This document shows, in pieces, positions 22,614 through 35,055 of a stretch of DNA of 64,000 nucleotides. Origin of the DNA: Artemia franciscana. Its lineage: Eukaryota; Arthropoda; Branchiopoda; Anostraca; Artemiidae. The notes beneath the pieces were generated by a model that did not search any database, was not told where the DNA came from, and saw nothing but the letters and a program-made list of their open reading frames with translations. Positions within the stretch are counted from its first letter, which is position 1. Each line of letters opens with the position of its first letter. A program made the position numbers and the translations under genes. The stretch spans positions 5,719,011 through 5,783,010 of the forward strand of contig NC_088873.1 in NCBI RefSeq assembly GCF_032884065.1, given 5' to 3'.

Positions 22614-23480
22614 ATTTTGACCCTTGGCAAACCACCTGTGACCAAGTTTTTTCTCGGAGGTAGTTACCACTTTAGCCTACTCCTATCTCAACTAGCTACA
22701 GTTAAACATTCTTTTACTATTACTGAAACCGTCTTTAGACCTCTAATTGACTCAGGACTCTACAATTTTGGCTCTTGGATCACTAGTGAAAATTGGTCCC
22801 CTGTGTACCAAACAAATGATGCAAGCAAGGTTATATCACACAGGCTAATGATTTAAGAAAGAACCTGAAGAGAAAATTGAGAAAGAAAGCTACTGGGTAT
22901 TACAATAGTAAGGTTAAGAATTTGTATTCTAACAAGCCCAAACAATGGTACAGAAAAATTAAAGAGATTTGTGGAAAAAACCCTGTTGAAGTTAGTTTTC
23001 ATCTCCCTGAGTCCATTTACAAGATAGCCAATGATTTGAACCTGCATCTTACGTCCATAGTTCAAAGTCTCCCCCTTTCACTGGCTCAGTTCAAACTATT
23101 CCTCCCTCCACAACTTTCCCCCAAATTTCTCCCTCTGATTGTATAAATAAAATCCAAAAGCTCAAAAAATCAAGTAATTGCCCATTAGACATCCCAATTG
23201 ACTTGATTAAAGCCTTTTCAGACACAATTGCTGGACCTTTATCTGATATTTTTAACCAAATCACAAAATCTGGTAAATTCCCAAGTTGCTGGACACTAGG
23301 TTTTATAATACCCATCCCAAAGAAATCTTCCAGTCTGACGATAACCAACATGCGTACTATTACACTCACTCCAGTTTTTTCTAAACTTTACGAAGGGTTC
23401 CTTTTTGACTGGCTTAAAATTAATATTATAACACGCATTGACATCCGACAGTTTGGTAATTTAAGAAAAACCTATATGCG
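22614..23480 (+). pseudogene. CR1-like LINE ORF2 fragment (plus strand)
   Basis: Inverted counterpart of 20160-21005: KPPVTKFFLGGSYHFS, FRPLIDSGLYNFGSWITS, KNLYSNKPKQWYRKIKEICG, then IKAFSDTIAGPLSDIFNQI and TRIDIRQFGNLRKT. It covers the end of the endonuclease, the linker and the RT start, with frame changes, and runs straight into block K at about 23486. Confidence 0.8.
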
Positions 23481-24139
23481 AAAGTTGTCGAAAAGTTCAA
23501 CAACTATGTCTCTAGGGATAAAAAGAATTTCCGTAGTCCATATGGGAAGGGCTTTAAGTGACACAAGTGGCCAAATTTTGAACTGTATATAGGAACCTCT
23601 AACGATGTTGCATTGGAGCTCTCAGAGCATGTCGTCGGGATGCTGAACTAAATCAAAAGACACCATGTGCATCCAAGGTTATCAAAGGAATGTGTATGTG
23701 ACATCTAGGAAATGCTCAAGTCCACTGAATCTAAGCAGTTACTGCATGCTGAGTGGTATGTTTCACTTAATCACAAGAAAATGTGTGGTTTTCAAATATC
23801 TGAAAACCAAATATTTAAAATAAGTTAAATTTAAAGTTAAAACGAAGATCTATCTTACAAAACGAGCGATGCTTTTCTATACGCATATACATTTTTTCTC
23901 AAAAACGACGCTGTATCTTTTTTTATGAAAATTGACAGTCTATCAGTTCCTGGTGTGAAAAAAAAATGATCTAGACTTGGGAAAATTGGCTAACAGCCGT
24001 AACTTTGAAAAATAAAAAAAAAATCCCATATTTATTTCAATGATTATTTTTACACCACCTATAAAAACAGTCATTTTCAAAATTACTGACAGATGTTTAC
24101 ACTTTAAACAAATGTTTACAAGTGTGCTTACATGACATA

Positions 24140-24840
24140 TGTCATGATACAGCAGACGCTCTGCAGCAATGGTGAAGGATTGTCGAAAAAGCCGTACCCT
24201 CGTCCAAACTAACTTCAATTCCATCACTTCATGTTGAAGGGGTGATGATGCATTCTGGCCAGGAAATGGCGGATTCTCTTGCATATAATTTTAAAAAGGT
24301 CCCTCAACTTGATGACACAGTAGTCAACCCTCCCCTTTTCCACAACAAGCAGACGCCAAAATTACAGGTATAAACATAACCAGTAGCAAGGTTTTTACAA
24401 CGCCCTGTCAGCTGGATGTCACTAAAGCTTTGGGGCCCGATACGATATACAATATCATCCTCAAAAGGTGTATCCCTGAAATCGCTGGTCTTCCCACCTG
24501 TTTCGAAATCGCTTTCCAGCAGGAATTTTTCCGAAGGCCTACAAAGTTGCCCATGTAATCTCTGGCCCTAAGGAAGATGATGACCCTACTAATGCAGGAT
24601 CATATCGGTAAATCAACCTCCTTTCCTGCATAGGAAAAATTATGAGAGTATCATCAACAAGACCCTTTATCAGTATCTTGAGTTACACCACTTATTGGCT
24701 GACACAAAATACAGTTTTCGTAAAAAATGGTCTACATTGCACTGTCTAATTGCGCAGTACCAAGAGTGGGTCGAGCTCTTACCTCAGGGACATGACATTA
24801 GCCTTGTCTCTTTTGACATCATAGCGTAATAACGTAATAT
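24140..24840 (+). pseudogene. CR1-like LINE ORF2 fragment
   Basis: Inverted copy of 10886-11560: linker EKAVPSSKLTSIPSLHVEG, then the RT start, NYESIINKTLYQYLE and HHLLADTKYSFRKKWSTL. Same truncation before the catalytic YVDD box. Confidence 0.72.
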
Positions 24841-24844
24841 CGTA

Positions 24845-25180
24845 AACGTAATATTTGTTTGGATTGATTCAATTTGTTTTCTGTACCATCTTTTTTCTCA
24901 AGAAAATTAGTGTCATTGTTGTTTAATACAAGTTTTACTAGTGAAAAGTTGTCTAACTCATTTGACTCGATTTATCCCTTTTGAGAAAGAATTTTAAGAA
25001 AAAAACACGCATTCTTCGACTTTCACTTAATTGAAAGAAATACTCATCTATTTTCTTTCCTATGTTTCTAGGAAAGTCTCAGTACCATAATGCTACAGCA
25101 ACCAAAAAATTGCACCGACCGGGATTGGAACCCGTGCCTCTTGCCAGCGGGCAAGCGCTCTACCATTGAACCATTGGTGC
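24845..25180 (-). mobile_element. tRNA-Gly-like SINE
   Basis: Inverted copy of the element at 10539-10885; tRNA-like head at 25111-25180. Confidence 0.75.
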
Positions 25181-25252
25181 AAAATAGTAAGAAATGATAT
25201 ACCATGTACTTGAATAGCTAAAATTGTTATTTATAAACAATTATATATATTA

Positions 25253-26205
25253 TCTATATATATAAAAATAAATTGTCTGTGGATCTGTCTGTCAGGTGAC
25301 GTCATGTTTGTGTGTTGACTGACGTCATGTTTTCAACTGACGAAATTACAAACCGGGACATCGGGACACAAATGACGACTGGGACACCGGAACACAGGGA
25401 ATCTATATATATATAAATAAGTTGTCTGTGGATCTGTCTGTCAGGTGACGTCATGTTTGTGTGTTGACTGACGTCATGTTTTCAACTGACAAAATTACAA
25501 ACCGGGACATCGGGACACAAATGATGACCGGGACACCGGCACATAGGGAATATAAATGACGACACTCAAAGAGAAAGCGACCGGGACAAAAGGAATGTTC
25601 GATTAGCAATCACCATCACCGGGACACAACTACAACGGCGACGCCGGGGGGCACAGGGGGATATAAATGACGACCGGGACACCGGGACACAAGGAATATA
25701 AATAACGCCCGAGACACTCAAAAAGAAATCACAAACTGGGACACTGGGACACATATGACGACCGGGACACAGGGAATATAAATGAAGACTGGGACACAGG
25801 GACACAACTACAAAGGAGACGCCGGGGGGCACAGGGGGATACATAAATGACGACGGCGACACAGGGAATGGTCAATTAGCCATCACCATCAACATAGCTC
25901 AAGGGCAATCATTAGAATCATAAAGTATAGATCTGAATACGGATTGTTTTCCCATGGACCATTATGTTTTGCATGTTCAAGAGTCGGTAGACCTGACAAT
26001 CTATTTATATGCACAGACAATTGGACAGCAAAGAATGTTGTATATTCGCAAGTTTTACGTAGTTAAAAACATATATTTATATATATATATCTATCTATAT
26101 TCACAGGTGGGACATAGGGACACAACTACAATGGCGCGTAACTTATATGGCGCGTAACGACTTACACGCGCGGGGAGGGCTTGGGGGGCTCACGAAGCGG
26201 GGAGT
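25253..26205 (+). mobile_element. Helitron remnant (right arm)
   Basis: 5' end TCTATATATATAAAAATAA at 25253, second 5' end at 25402 (149 bp apart, as in the left arm), TGACGTCA-containing sub-terminal repeats, the GGGACAC minisatellite, helicase C-terminus ending at 26066, and the 3' region up to about 26205, where it passes into the antisense of the ankyrin ORF. No terminal hairpin or CTAG remains. Confidence 0.85.
25930..26066 (+). pseudogene. Helitron helicase C-terminus
   Basis: GLFSHGPLCFACSRVG, then PDNLFICTDNWTAKNVVYSQ and a stop at 26064-26066. Same remnant as at 9653-9850. Confidence 0.85.
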
Positions 26206-27882
26206 AGCATAATGTAAAGCTGTTTTTTTCACACTATCTTTCAGATTCGGGTCTGCCTTATTGCTTAGCAGCAGCTGACAGATATTCAATGTGCCGTTTT
26301 CAGCAGCATAATGCAAAGCTGTTTTTTCCTCACGATCTTTCAGATTCGGGTCTGCCCCATTGCTTAGCAGCAGCTGACAAATATCCAATCTTCCTTCTTC
26401 AGAAGCATAATGCAAAGTTGTTTTTTTCTTATAATCTTTCAGATTCGGGTCAGTACCATTGCTTAGCAGCAGCTGACAAATATCCAATCTGCCTTTACTA
26501 TCACTATCACTATCACTATCCAATGTGCCTATTTCAGAAGCATAATCAAAAGCTGTTTTTTTCTCACTATCTTTCAGATTCGGGTCTGCCCCATTGCTTA
26601 GCAGCAGCTCACAAATGTCCAATGTGCCTTTTTCAGAAGCATAATGCAAAGTCGTTTTTTTCTCCCTATCTTTCAGATTCGGGTCTGCCCCATTGCTTAG
26701 CAGCAGCTGACAAATATCCAATCTTCCTTTTTCAGAAGCATAATGCAAAGTTGTTTTTTTCTTATAATCTTTCAGATTTGGGTCTGCCCCATTGCTTAGC
26801 AGCAGCTCACAAATGTCCAATGTGCCTTTTTCAGAAGCATAATGCAAAGCCATTTTTTTCTCACTATCTTTCATATTCGGGTCTGCCCCATTGCTTAGCA
26901 GCAGCTGACAAATATCCAATGTGCCTTTTTCAGAAGCATAATGCAAAGCTGTTTTTTCCTCATCATCTTCCAGATTTGAGTCTGCCCCATTGCTTAGCAG
27001 CAGCTCACAAATGTCCAATGTGCCTTTTTCAGAAGCATAATGCAAAGCCGTTTTTTTCTCACTATCTTTCAGATTCGGGTCTGCCCCATTGCTTAGAAGC
27101 AGCTGACAAATATCCAATGTGCCTTTTTCAGAAGCATAATGCAAAGCTGTTTTTTCCAAATCATCTTTCAGATTTGGGTCTACCCCATTGCTTAGCAGCA
27201 GCTTACAAATATCCAATCCGCCATTTTCAGAAGAATAATGCAAAGTTGTTTTTTCCTCATTATCTTTCAGATTTGGGTCTGCCCCATTGCTTAGCAGCAC
27301 CTGACAAATATCCAATCTGCCTTTTTCAGAAACATAAGGCAGCTGACGAATATCCAATCTGGCTTTACTATCACTATCACTATCACTATCCAATGTGCCT
27401 TTTTCAGAAGCATAATGCAAAGCTGTTTTTTCCTTATCATCTTTTATATTCGGGTCTGCCCCATTGCTTAGCAGCAGCTGACGAATATCTAATCTGGCTT
27501 TACTATCACTATCACTATCACTATCCAATCTGCCTTTTTCAGAAGCATAAGACAAAGTTGTTTTTTCCTCATCATCTTTCATATTCGGGTCTGCTCCATT
27601 GCTTAGCAGCAGCTGACGAATATCCAATCTGGCTTTACTATCACTATCATTATCACTATCACTATCCAATGTGCCTTTTTCAGAAGTATAATGCAAAGCT
27701 GTTTTTTTCTCACTATCTTTCGGATTCGGATCTGCCCCATTGCTTAGCAGCTTTTGGAGAATGATCAGTTTCGTGTCTTCTTTTTTCATCTCATTTAATA
27801 AGGTGTTTTTCTTGTTTGATGCTGAAAAGAAAACAAAATCAAATAGGTGGGAAAATGCTCTTGAAACTTTGTTAAACGGCAT
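26143..27882 (-). CDS. Ankyrin-repeat protein, copy 2
   Basis: 579 codons, inverted paralogue of 7827-9578. Same layout: short N-terminus, 14 ankyrin repeats, acidic (DS)n inserts, C-terminal PRFVSPPSPPRACKS read from antisense Helitron DNA. Differences seen include the length of two (DS)n tracts (third insert shorter, one near the end longer than in copy 1), GVDPN in one repeat, GADSN in another and several point changes. The splice acceptor is kept (exon start about 27821). Both copies remain open over 1.7 kb while all neighbouring element ORFs are broken, which points to a very recent duplication or to constraint. Confidence 0.75.
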   Translation of the reverse strand: MPFNKVSRAFSHLFDFVFFSASNKKNTLLNEMKKEDTKLIILQKLLSNGADPNPKDSEKKTALHYTSEKGTLDSDSDNDSDSKARLDIRQLLLSNGADPNMKDDEEKTTLSYASEKGRLDSDSDSDSKARLDIRQLLLSNGADPNIKDDKEKTALHYASEKGTLDSDSDSDSKARLDIRQLPYVSEKGRLDICQVLLSNGADPNLKDNEEKTTLHYSSENGGLDICKLLLSNGVDPNLKDDLEKTALHYASEKGTLDICQLLLSNGADPNLKDSEKKTALHYASEKGTLDICELLLSNGADSNLEDDEEKTALHYASEKGTLDICQLLLSNGADPNMKDSEKKMALHYASEKGTLDICELLLSNGADPNLKDYKKKTTLHYASEKGRLDICQLLLSNGADPNLKDREKKTTLHYASEKGTLDICELLLSNGADPNLKDSEKKTAFDYASEIGTLDSDSDSDSKGRLDICQLLLSNGTDPNLKDYKKKTTLHYASEEGRLDICQLLLSNGADPNLKDREEKTALHYAAENGTLNICQLLLSNKADPNLKDSVKKTALHYATPRFVSPPSPPRACKSLRAI

Positions 27883-27959
27883 TTTTTGTAATTCACTTGA
27901 GTCAACATTATTTCAACGTTTGAAATTCTACCATATGTCGCACTGTTTAAAACAAAGAA

Positions 27960-29129
27960 AAAAAAACTATTTTCAAAATTGTCAGGTGGTTTTCTGGTTT
28001 GTATTAAAAAATTAATATTATTGTTCGGACACCGTAAATAATTTTGCAGTTTATATACTAACTTTAGTGATTCTGAAATCAAAACTAAAATTTAAAAAAT
28101 TGATTTTTTCAATGGAAATATAAGACAACGGTTATAGAGATACGTACTACATGAATTTAATGGAAATATGAGACAACGGCTATAGAGATTCGCTCCAAAA
28201 AAGTTTTGTTCCTGGAGACAGTTATATATTTGAACTGAAAATTTATTTAAAACTAATTTCTAAATTTTTAGGTATTTTTCTGGTTTGAATTAAAAAATTC
28301 ATATTATTACTCACACACCATAAATGTTTTTGCAGTTTATATAATAAATACCATAGCAATTCTAAACAGAAAACTAAAATAAAAATATTTGAATTTTATT
28401 CAATGGAAATAGAAGACACTGGTTATATAGATTCTCACTTTAGGAGTTAAGCCAAAAATAGTTTTATTCCAGGGGACAATAATAACTTGAACAGAAAGAT
28501 CATTTAAAGCTAATTTCAAACTATTTCAGGTTTTAAATTAAAAAATTAATATTATTATCAGACACCATAAATATTTTTACAGCTTACGTAATCACTTTGG
28601 TGATTCTGAACTGAAAACTAAAATATAAAAAATTGTGTTTTTTCGATGGAAATATAAGACAACGATTATAGGGATACGCACTTTCGGAATTAAGCCAAAA
28701 AAGTTTGGTTCCAGGAGACAATTATAACTTTGAACAGAAAGATTATTTAAAACTTATTTCCAAATTTTCAGGTATTTTCCTGGTTTGAATTAAAAGATTA
28801 ATATTATTACTCAGACACCATAAATATTTTTGCAGTTTATGTAATAGCTTTAGCGAGTCTTAACTAAAACCCAAAATAATAAAAAATGTGTTTTTTTCAA
28901 TTGAAATATAAAACAACGGTTATAGTCATAGGCACTTTAGGTGTTGAGCCAAAACAGTTTGGTTCTAGGATACAGTTATAACTTTGGACTGAGAGATTAT
29001 TTAAAACCGATTTCGAAATTTTCAGGTATTTTCTGGTTTGAACTTAATAATTAATATAATTGACCACGCATCATAAATGTTTTTGCAGTTTGTATAATAA
29101 CTTTAGCAATTCTGAACTGAAAACTAAAA

Positions 29130-29164
<35 letters not shown>

Positions 29165-29195
29165 GAAACATAAAACAACAATTATAGAGATAAGC
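27960..29195. repeat. Tandem array, units of about 250 bp (5 units)
   Basis: The motif TTTGCAGTTTATATAATAA recurs at about 28050, 28331, 28578, 28830 and 29082. Each unit also carries a TTTTCAGGTATTTTCTGGTTTGAATT segment. A T-run of about 27 interrupts the last unit (29134-29160). Confidence 0.8.
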
Positions 29196-29199
29196 ACTT

Positions 29200-29930
29200 A
29201 CCAGTTTTTTAGTCTTTACTCAATCTAATGTCTTCTCAAACTGAAGCTATTAAAGATATTTTATTATTAACGCAAGTCCAACTAAGCTTCAACCTTTTTG
29301 TTTTATTTTTTAAGTTTTTTTGAATTGATATAATCCTTTGTCAGAATACCTGCAAATATTTTTGGACTTCCTAGTATTTAGGACTTGTGCTTATTTTTCC
29401 CACCAAGTTTCATCCCGATCCCTCCACTCTAAGGGTTTCTCCAAGTCTTAGGCTTCCCCATCCCAACTCCCTCCAATGTCACCAGATCTGGTAAGGTTTA
29501 AAATAAGAGCTCTGAGACACGATATCCTTCTAAATATCAAATTTCATTTAGATCTGATCACCCATTCGTAAGTTGAAAATACCTCATTTTTTCTAATTTT
29601 TCAGAAATAACCCTCCCCCCCCCCCCAACTACCCCAAAGAAAGCGGATCCGTTCCATTTATGTCAATCTTGTATCTAGGACTTGTGTTTATTTTTCCCAC
29701 CAAGTTGGGAAAACAACTATGTCTAATTTAAGCTGGTCCTGCCCCTGATACCCCTGTCAAATTTCATCGTCCTAGCTTACCTGGAAGTGCCTAAAGTAGC
29801 AAAACCGGGACCGACAGACAGACCGAAAGATCGACAGGATTGGCGATTGCTATATGTCACTTGGTTAATACCAAGTGCCATAAAAACCGAGAGAAATTGT
29901 GAAAAAATTGTAAAAAAAAATATTATCTAG
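29200..29930. repeat. Dispersed non-coding repeat
   Basis: Contains two copies of TAGGACTTGTG-TTATTTTTCCCACCAAGTT (about 29379 and 29676) about 297 bp apart, plus a C-run near 29614. No coding frame. Ends near TTGGTTAATACCAAGTGCC, a small palindrome. Family not recognised with certainty. Confidence 0.55.
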
Positions 29931-29934
29931 AAAT

Positions 29935-30811
29935 CGAGCAATAATTCTTTTATAATTAAATTAACCTGCCATTACCAGCACAATAGCGGTGCCAAGTAAA
30001 GAGCGATAAAAATTAAATACTTTTTTTTTCGTTAGGATACTTTGTATGGAAGAAACTATCGTAAGAACTTCAAATGAAACTTATTTGATTTAAAATTAGA
30101 AGTTCTATTACCCTTTTTAAGAGTCAAACGTAACTGGAGTGAAACCAGCGCTCTCTCCTGGTCCCTTTTTACTATTCACCCCAAAAAGACATCTGATCAA
30201 AGTTTTAAGATATCTATTTTATTCAAAATAGTCGAAAAGCTCAACAACTATGTCTCTAGGGATAAAAAGAATTTCCATAGTCCTTATAGGAAGGGCTTTA
30301 AGTGATATAAGTGGCTAAATTTTTGAACTGTATATAGGAACCTCTAATGATGTTGCATTGGAGCTCTCAGGGCATGTCGTCGGGATGCTGAACTAAATCA
30401 AAAGACACCATGTGCATCCAATGTTATAAAAGGAATGTGTATGTGACATCTAGGAAATGCTCAAGTCCATTGAATCTAAACAGTTATGGCATGCTGAGTG
30501 GTATGTTTCACGCAATCACAAGAAAATATGTGAAAATATGTGGTCTTCAAATATGTGGTTTTCGAAGGTCTGAAAACCAAATATTTAAAATAAGTTAAAT
30601 TTAAAGTTAAAACGAAGATTTATCTATCAAAACGAGCGATGATTTCCTATACGTATATACATTTTTTCTCGAAAACGACGCTGTAGTTTTTTTTTATAAA
30701 AATTGGCAGTCTTCCAGTTTCTGGTGTGAAAAAAAAAATGATCTAGACTTAAAAATTGGCTAACAGCCTTAACTTCGGAAAAATAAAAAAAATCCCATAT
30801 TTATTTCAATG
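29935..30811 (-). repeat. Block K, inverted copy, interrupted by LINE
   Basis: Inverted match to 11700-12540. Its left edge (ATTATCTAGAAATCGAG) matches inverted sequence from about 13815, so about 1.25 kb, including the VPS26 exon, was deleted from this copy. The right edge, at TTTATTTCAATGG, is cut by the R1-like LINE; unit A sequence resumes at 35082, about 230 bp farther on in the reference copies. Confidence 0.78.
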
Positions 30812-30869
30812 GCTATATCATCAGCTTTTAGAAGAAAATGCAAAACCCTTGCGCAACGAGAACGATAAC

Positions 30870-31751
30870 CTTCAAAATATAATCAAATTACACGAAAAAT
30901 TGGAAAATAAAATACAATGGCCCCATCCTCTCTTAAAAATTGTGGATCGTACTCTAGTGTTGTTAAAGGTCCTGAAACCTTTAGTATTATTCTTGAGCCA
31001 AGCAGTAATGAAGCAAAAGATCATAAAAAAAAAGAGAGAACCACCGGCAAAAATAGTGCAAGACATTAGTAAAATAATCAGAGAAGATTCCACCAAATTT
31101 TCTGCTAAAAATATCAAACATGGGCGAGAAGGCAAAATCATTGTTGAATTTAACTCAAAACAAGATTTAAACAATACTCTTTGTGCTTTCAACAAAAATT
31201 CAGTAGCACTAAAATATACTTCGAGGGAATTAAAAAAACGCCTGCAAAGAATGCTTGTGAACGGTGGTTCCGTAATCAAAAATAAATCAGAGTGCAAAGA
31301 ATTTATAGAACATAGTAACCCAGATATGGGAAAACTTGTTATTGCTGGAGAAACCTTGGAAGTGGTGATTATTATTGAAAAAGGAAAAAGTTGCAGCGTC
31401 GTATTAAAAATAAGTCCAAAAATCAGAGGAGAAATTTGAAAAAGAGGAGGCCTCAATTTTGGATTTCTTCGCCTACAATGCGAAGATTACATTAACCTTA
31501 TACGATACACCAATTGTTGTCTTTTCGGCCGCAAGAAGTCTGAATGTAAGGGCGATTTAACCTGCTCTTGGTGTATGGGTAATCATGACTATAATGAATG
31601 TACTAAATCCTTCAGTAGTCGCCCTAGTTGCAATTCTTCCAATAAGCGACAGCTCAATTGTGAGCCACATCCATCGTACGACTACAAAAATTGCCCAACA
31701 GCTAGAGAAATAACCCAACAATTAAAAAAGAATATTGATTATGTAGCATAA
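30870..31751 (+). pseudogene. R1-like LINE ORF1 (gag-like)
   Basis: The central part reads VQDISKIIREDSTKFSAKNI and HGREGKIIVEFNSKQDLNNT, then VVLKISPKIRGEI, the region before the zinc knuckles in R1/I-type gag proteins. Downstream CSWCMGNHDYNEC is a CX2CX3HX4C knuckle; a degenerate one precedes it and a third CN...NC segment follows. A TGA at 31437-31439 and at least one frameshift near 31030 break it. The ORF ends TAA at 31749-31751, immediately followed by ATG of ORF2 (31752). Confidence 0.78.
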
Positions 31752-34700
31752 ATGCAGAACACGTCTCATGTAAATACGTATAAGAATAACTTACAGTTTC
31801 TACAAATTAACCTACAACATTGTTATGCTGCATCGGCACAATTAGAAAAAAACACTGGTTGACTTATGCCCTGATGTCGTGCTTATTCAAGAGCCTTACA
31901 TTAATAAATCTGGTAAACTTTCGTGTGTGCCGAATATGTACAATACCTTCTCAAAGACAACATTTGAGAAAAGATTCTATAGTGCTGCTATACTTGTCCA
32001 TAAATCCCTAAAATGCGATATACACTACGAAATCTCGACCAATGAATGTGTTACAGTGTCTGTTTATCTTAAAAGTAGAACTATTCTAGTTTCATCCATG
32101 TATTGCCCTCCATCCCTGTGCTCAGTAGATAGTTATTTAGCAAGTATAGATAGTCTTAGAAATTATTCAAATTATGTTTTGGGGGCAGATTTTAATGCCA
32201 AAAGTTCACTGTGGCTTAATAATATTTATTCCGATTTGAAAGGTAAATCCATTGAGGATTTTGTTGCCAGGAAATCATTAGTAGTACTGAATGAGCCAGA
32301 TATGCTAACGTATGAATTTTCATATTCGAGCCCCGACGTCACAGTTGATGGTCTAAATTTACTAAAATTTGTTGACAGAAGGGAAGTGATAAATGACCCC
32401 CCATACTTGTCTGATCACTTGTATATCAAGTTTAACCTAGTTTTTGAGACAGATATCGTGGAAATTTGTAATAACATCAAGTATGATTACAGAAAAACTA
32501 ACTGGAATGTTTTTAGCAACATTATTTTAAATGAAATAGATAGTTTATATTCCCTCCCTACTACGGATGCTGAAGAAATAGATAAAGCTGTAGATGCTTT
32601 AACAGCTTTAATACAAAAAGCTACCAATGAATCAACTCCAGTGAGTCGTGGCTCTCCCAAAAAGTATTCACGGTGGTGGACTTTAGAATTATCGGAACTT
32701 AGAAAAGGGTATAGACGATTGCTACGGATATTTAAATCATGTAATTCTCTCGAAAATGAAGTTAATTTAAGGAATGCAAAAAAAATTATAAACTGGGTAT
32801 TTTAAATGCTAAAAAGAGTGACTGGAATAAATTCTGTGCAGATAAACCGAATTTGGATCCATGGAATACAATCCACAAAATTTGTAAAAATAGTAATGCC
32901 ATTGTTCAGCCACTACATGTAACAAAAGATGACGGCAGTAAGACTAACTCTGTAACGGAAGCCGGGGAGGTATTGGTAAATAAGTGGTTTTTAAAGGATG
33001 ATCATTCAACTGATAGTAATTACCATGGTGAAGTTAGAGCAAAACTTACAGATTTTTTGATTAATAGCACATTAGGTGTTACCGAAGTCTCCTTGAATGA
33101 ATTAAAAGAAATAATTAAAGGTTCAAAGCCATCAAAGGCCCCAGGCCCAGATGGAATTCTAAATTTAACCCCAATTAAAAACATCAATGTTCTTGCTCCT
33201 AGCTTGGTAAAGTTAGTGAATAGTTGCTTAAAAATTTCATATTTCCCGAAAAGTTGGAAAATGCAAATATAATGGTTTAAAAAAAAAAATGGCAAAAAGA
33301 ATGATGGCAATCCAGCTTTGTATCGTCCGATTAGCCTTCTCTCAAATCTCGGTAAAATATATGAGCGTGCCATTGCGAATAGAATGATTGCGATTAGCAA
33401 TGAATATAGTTGGCTTTCGCCCCTGCAGTTTGGCTTCCGTAGAGGGAAAAGTACTATTGATGCAATTGATGGTATTGTTACCACGGCGGAGGAGAATATG
33501 CGGAAAATTTTTTACTTTATGCACATTTTTTTATATAAAAGGCGCATTTGACTCCGCGTGGCACCCTGGAATACTGAAAAAGTTAAAGGCTAAATCGTGC
33601 CCGGATGGGCTTTTAAATTTAATTTATAGTTACTTTTCTGATAGAGTTGTTACGTATAAGGGTGAATATTCGTGCATTTTGGAGCGATCATGTCCTCAAG
33701 GTGGAATATTATCCCCCTTGTTATGGTTGGCTAATATAAATGATCTTCTAGAAATAAATATTCCTAATGTAAAAATTCAGGCATATGCTGATGATGTTTG
33801 TGCAATTATCACATCAAGCAAAATATCAACTTTAGAATCCTTGGCATCAAGGGTATTTTCGTACTTCCAAATTTGGTCAGTTGATAACAAGCTCGTGTTT
33901 GATAAATCCAAGACAGAAACAATTTTATTTTCAAGGAAGCATCAGCTTCCGACTGTAAAGCTAATGTATGATGGAATTGAGATACCTGTTAAAAATAAGG
34001 TTAAATATTTGGGTGTTATTTTTGATAGAAAGTTATTATGGACTGACCATGTTAGACATAAAATTAACTCTACAAAACAATATTCTGCTCGTCTTTTAAC
34101 GGTTGCCAAGAGTACTTGGAACCTGAATCCTAATGCATTGCGGATGCTATATAAATCAGTAATCGAAAGCCATATTTTATACGCGTGTCCTATTTGGATC
34201 TCTGCACTGAGAAAAAAGAATATTCATACAATGCTACGGTCGGCGCAAAAATCTTCTATGATCATAATCTCTAAATCTTTCAATACAGCGCATGTAGTAA
34301 CCGCTCTCGCAGGAGTTCTTCCAATGGATTTAAGAGCATTGGAATTACGTATATTAAGATATGGAAAAAATGGTCAACCTCAAAATTGGCCGAGGGTTTT
34401 GAGTCCTACCTTGAATGGAATTAGTTATTCGGCACATCATAGCCATTATACTGACCAAATTATTGCAAATTTTTTGGGTCTTTCTTTTAATGACCTTGGT
34501 GTATTTCAGCCCTTTCATATTAACCGTAAATCTTTAAATGAGTTTTTGTATGCAAAATGGTTTGCTGAGTTTAAAAATTCTGTTAGCACATGGCGGGCTA
34601 ACTTTTTAGAAAATAAGGATGACCTTATCTCTGCATCAAAAATTCCCCCAAATAGTAGATTAACACAGCTTATTATAGGTCATAGTAGATTGCCTCACTT

Positions 34701-34935
34701 TTTAAATAGGATTGGGAAAGCTGACTCTCCATTGTGATTGTGCGGTCTAATGGAAACATGTAGTCATCTTCTATTTGATTGCCGTGTTTATTGTAGAGCA
34801 GGTTTAGCAATGGAGTTTGAGTTAAGTGAACATGAAATAAGTGTGCCGTTTCCTTTATCGCTGATAATTAGAAATAATAGAGTTCGGACTAGTGTAAACA
34901 GATTTTTATCCCGCACAAAGAGGCTTGACTTTTAG
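31752..34935 (+). pseudogene. R1-like LINE ORF2: AP-endonuclease and reverse transcriptase
   Basis: Order: LQFLQINLQHCYAASAQLE (N-terminus), endonuclease PDVVLIQEPYINKSG, SSMYCPPSLC, GADFNAKSS, SDH; then RT with SKAPGPDGI, YRPISLLSNLGKIYERA, SPLQFGFRRGKST, GAFDSAWH, CPQGGILSPLLW, YADDVCAI (near 33785) and YLGVIFDRKLLW; finally CGLMETCSHLLFDC. Frame changes occur near 31855, 32805, 33270 and 33520, and a TGA lies at 34735-34737 just before the knuckle. The enzyme nicks target DNA and copies the element RNA; this copy is dead but few-hit, so fairly young. Confidence 0.85.
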
Positions 34936-35055
34936 ATAGTGTTTATGTTTTGCTTTAAATAGTGTGTACTCTTTTTCTCCTTTTTTCTTATTGTAGTTTT
35001 TTTTTCTGTTTTTGTTTCTGTAAATGCCTGTTTTCGGTTTAATCACGAAATAAAG

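Larger units (their letters stand above)
23488..28668 (-). repeat. Right arm of large inverted repeat
   Basis: Reverse complement of 7033-12239, same order of parts. Beyond 28668 the tandem 250-bp units continue for two or more further units not present beyond the left arm, so the left breakpoint lies inside the array. Confidence 0.9.
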
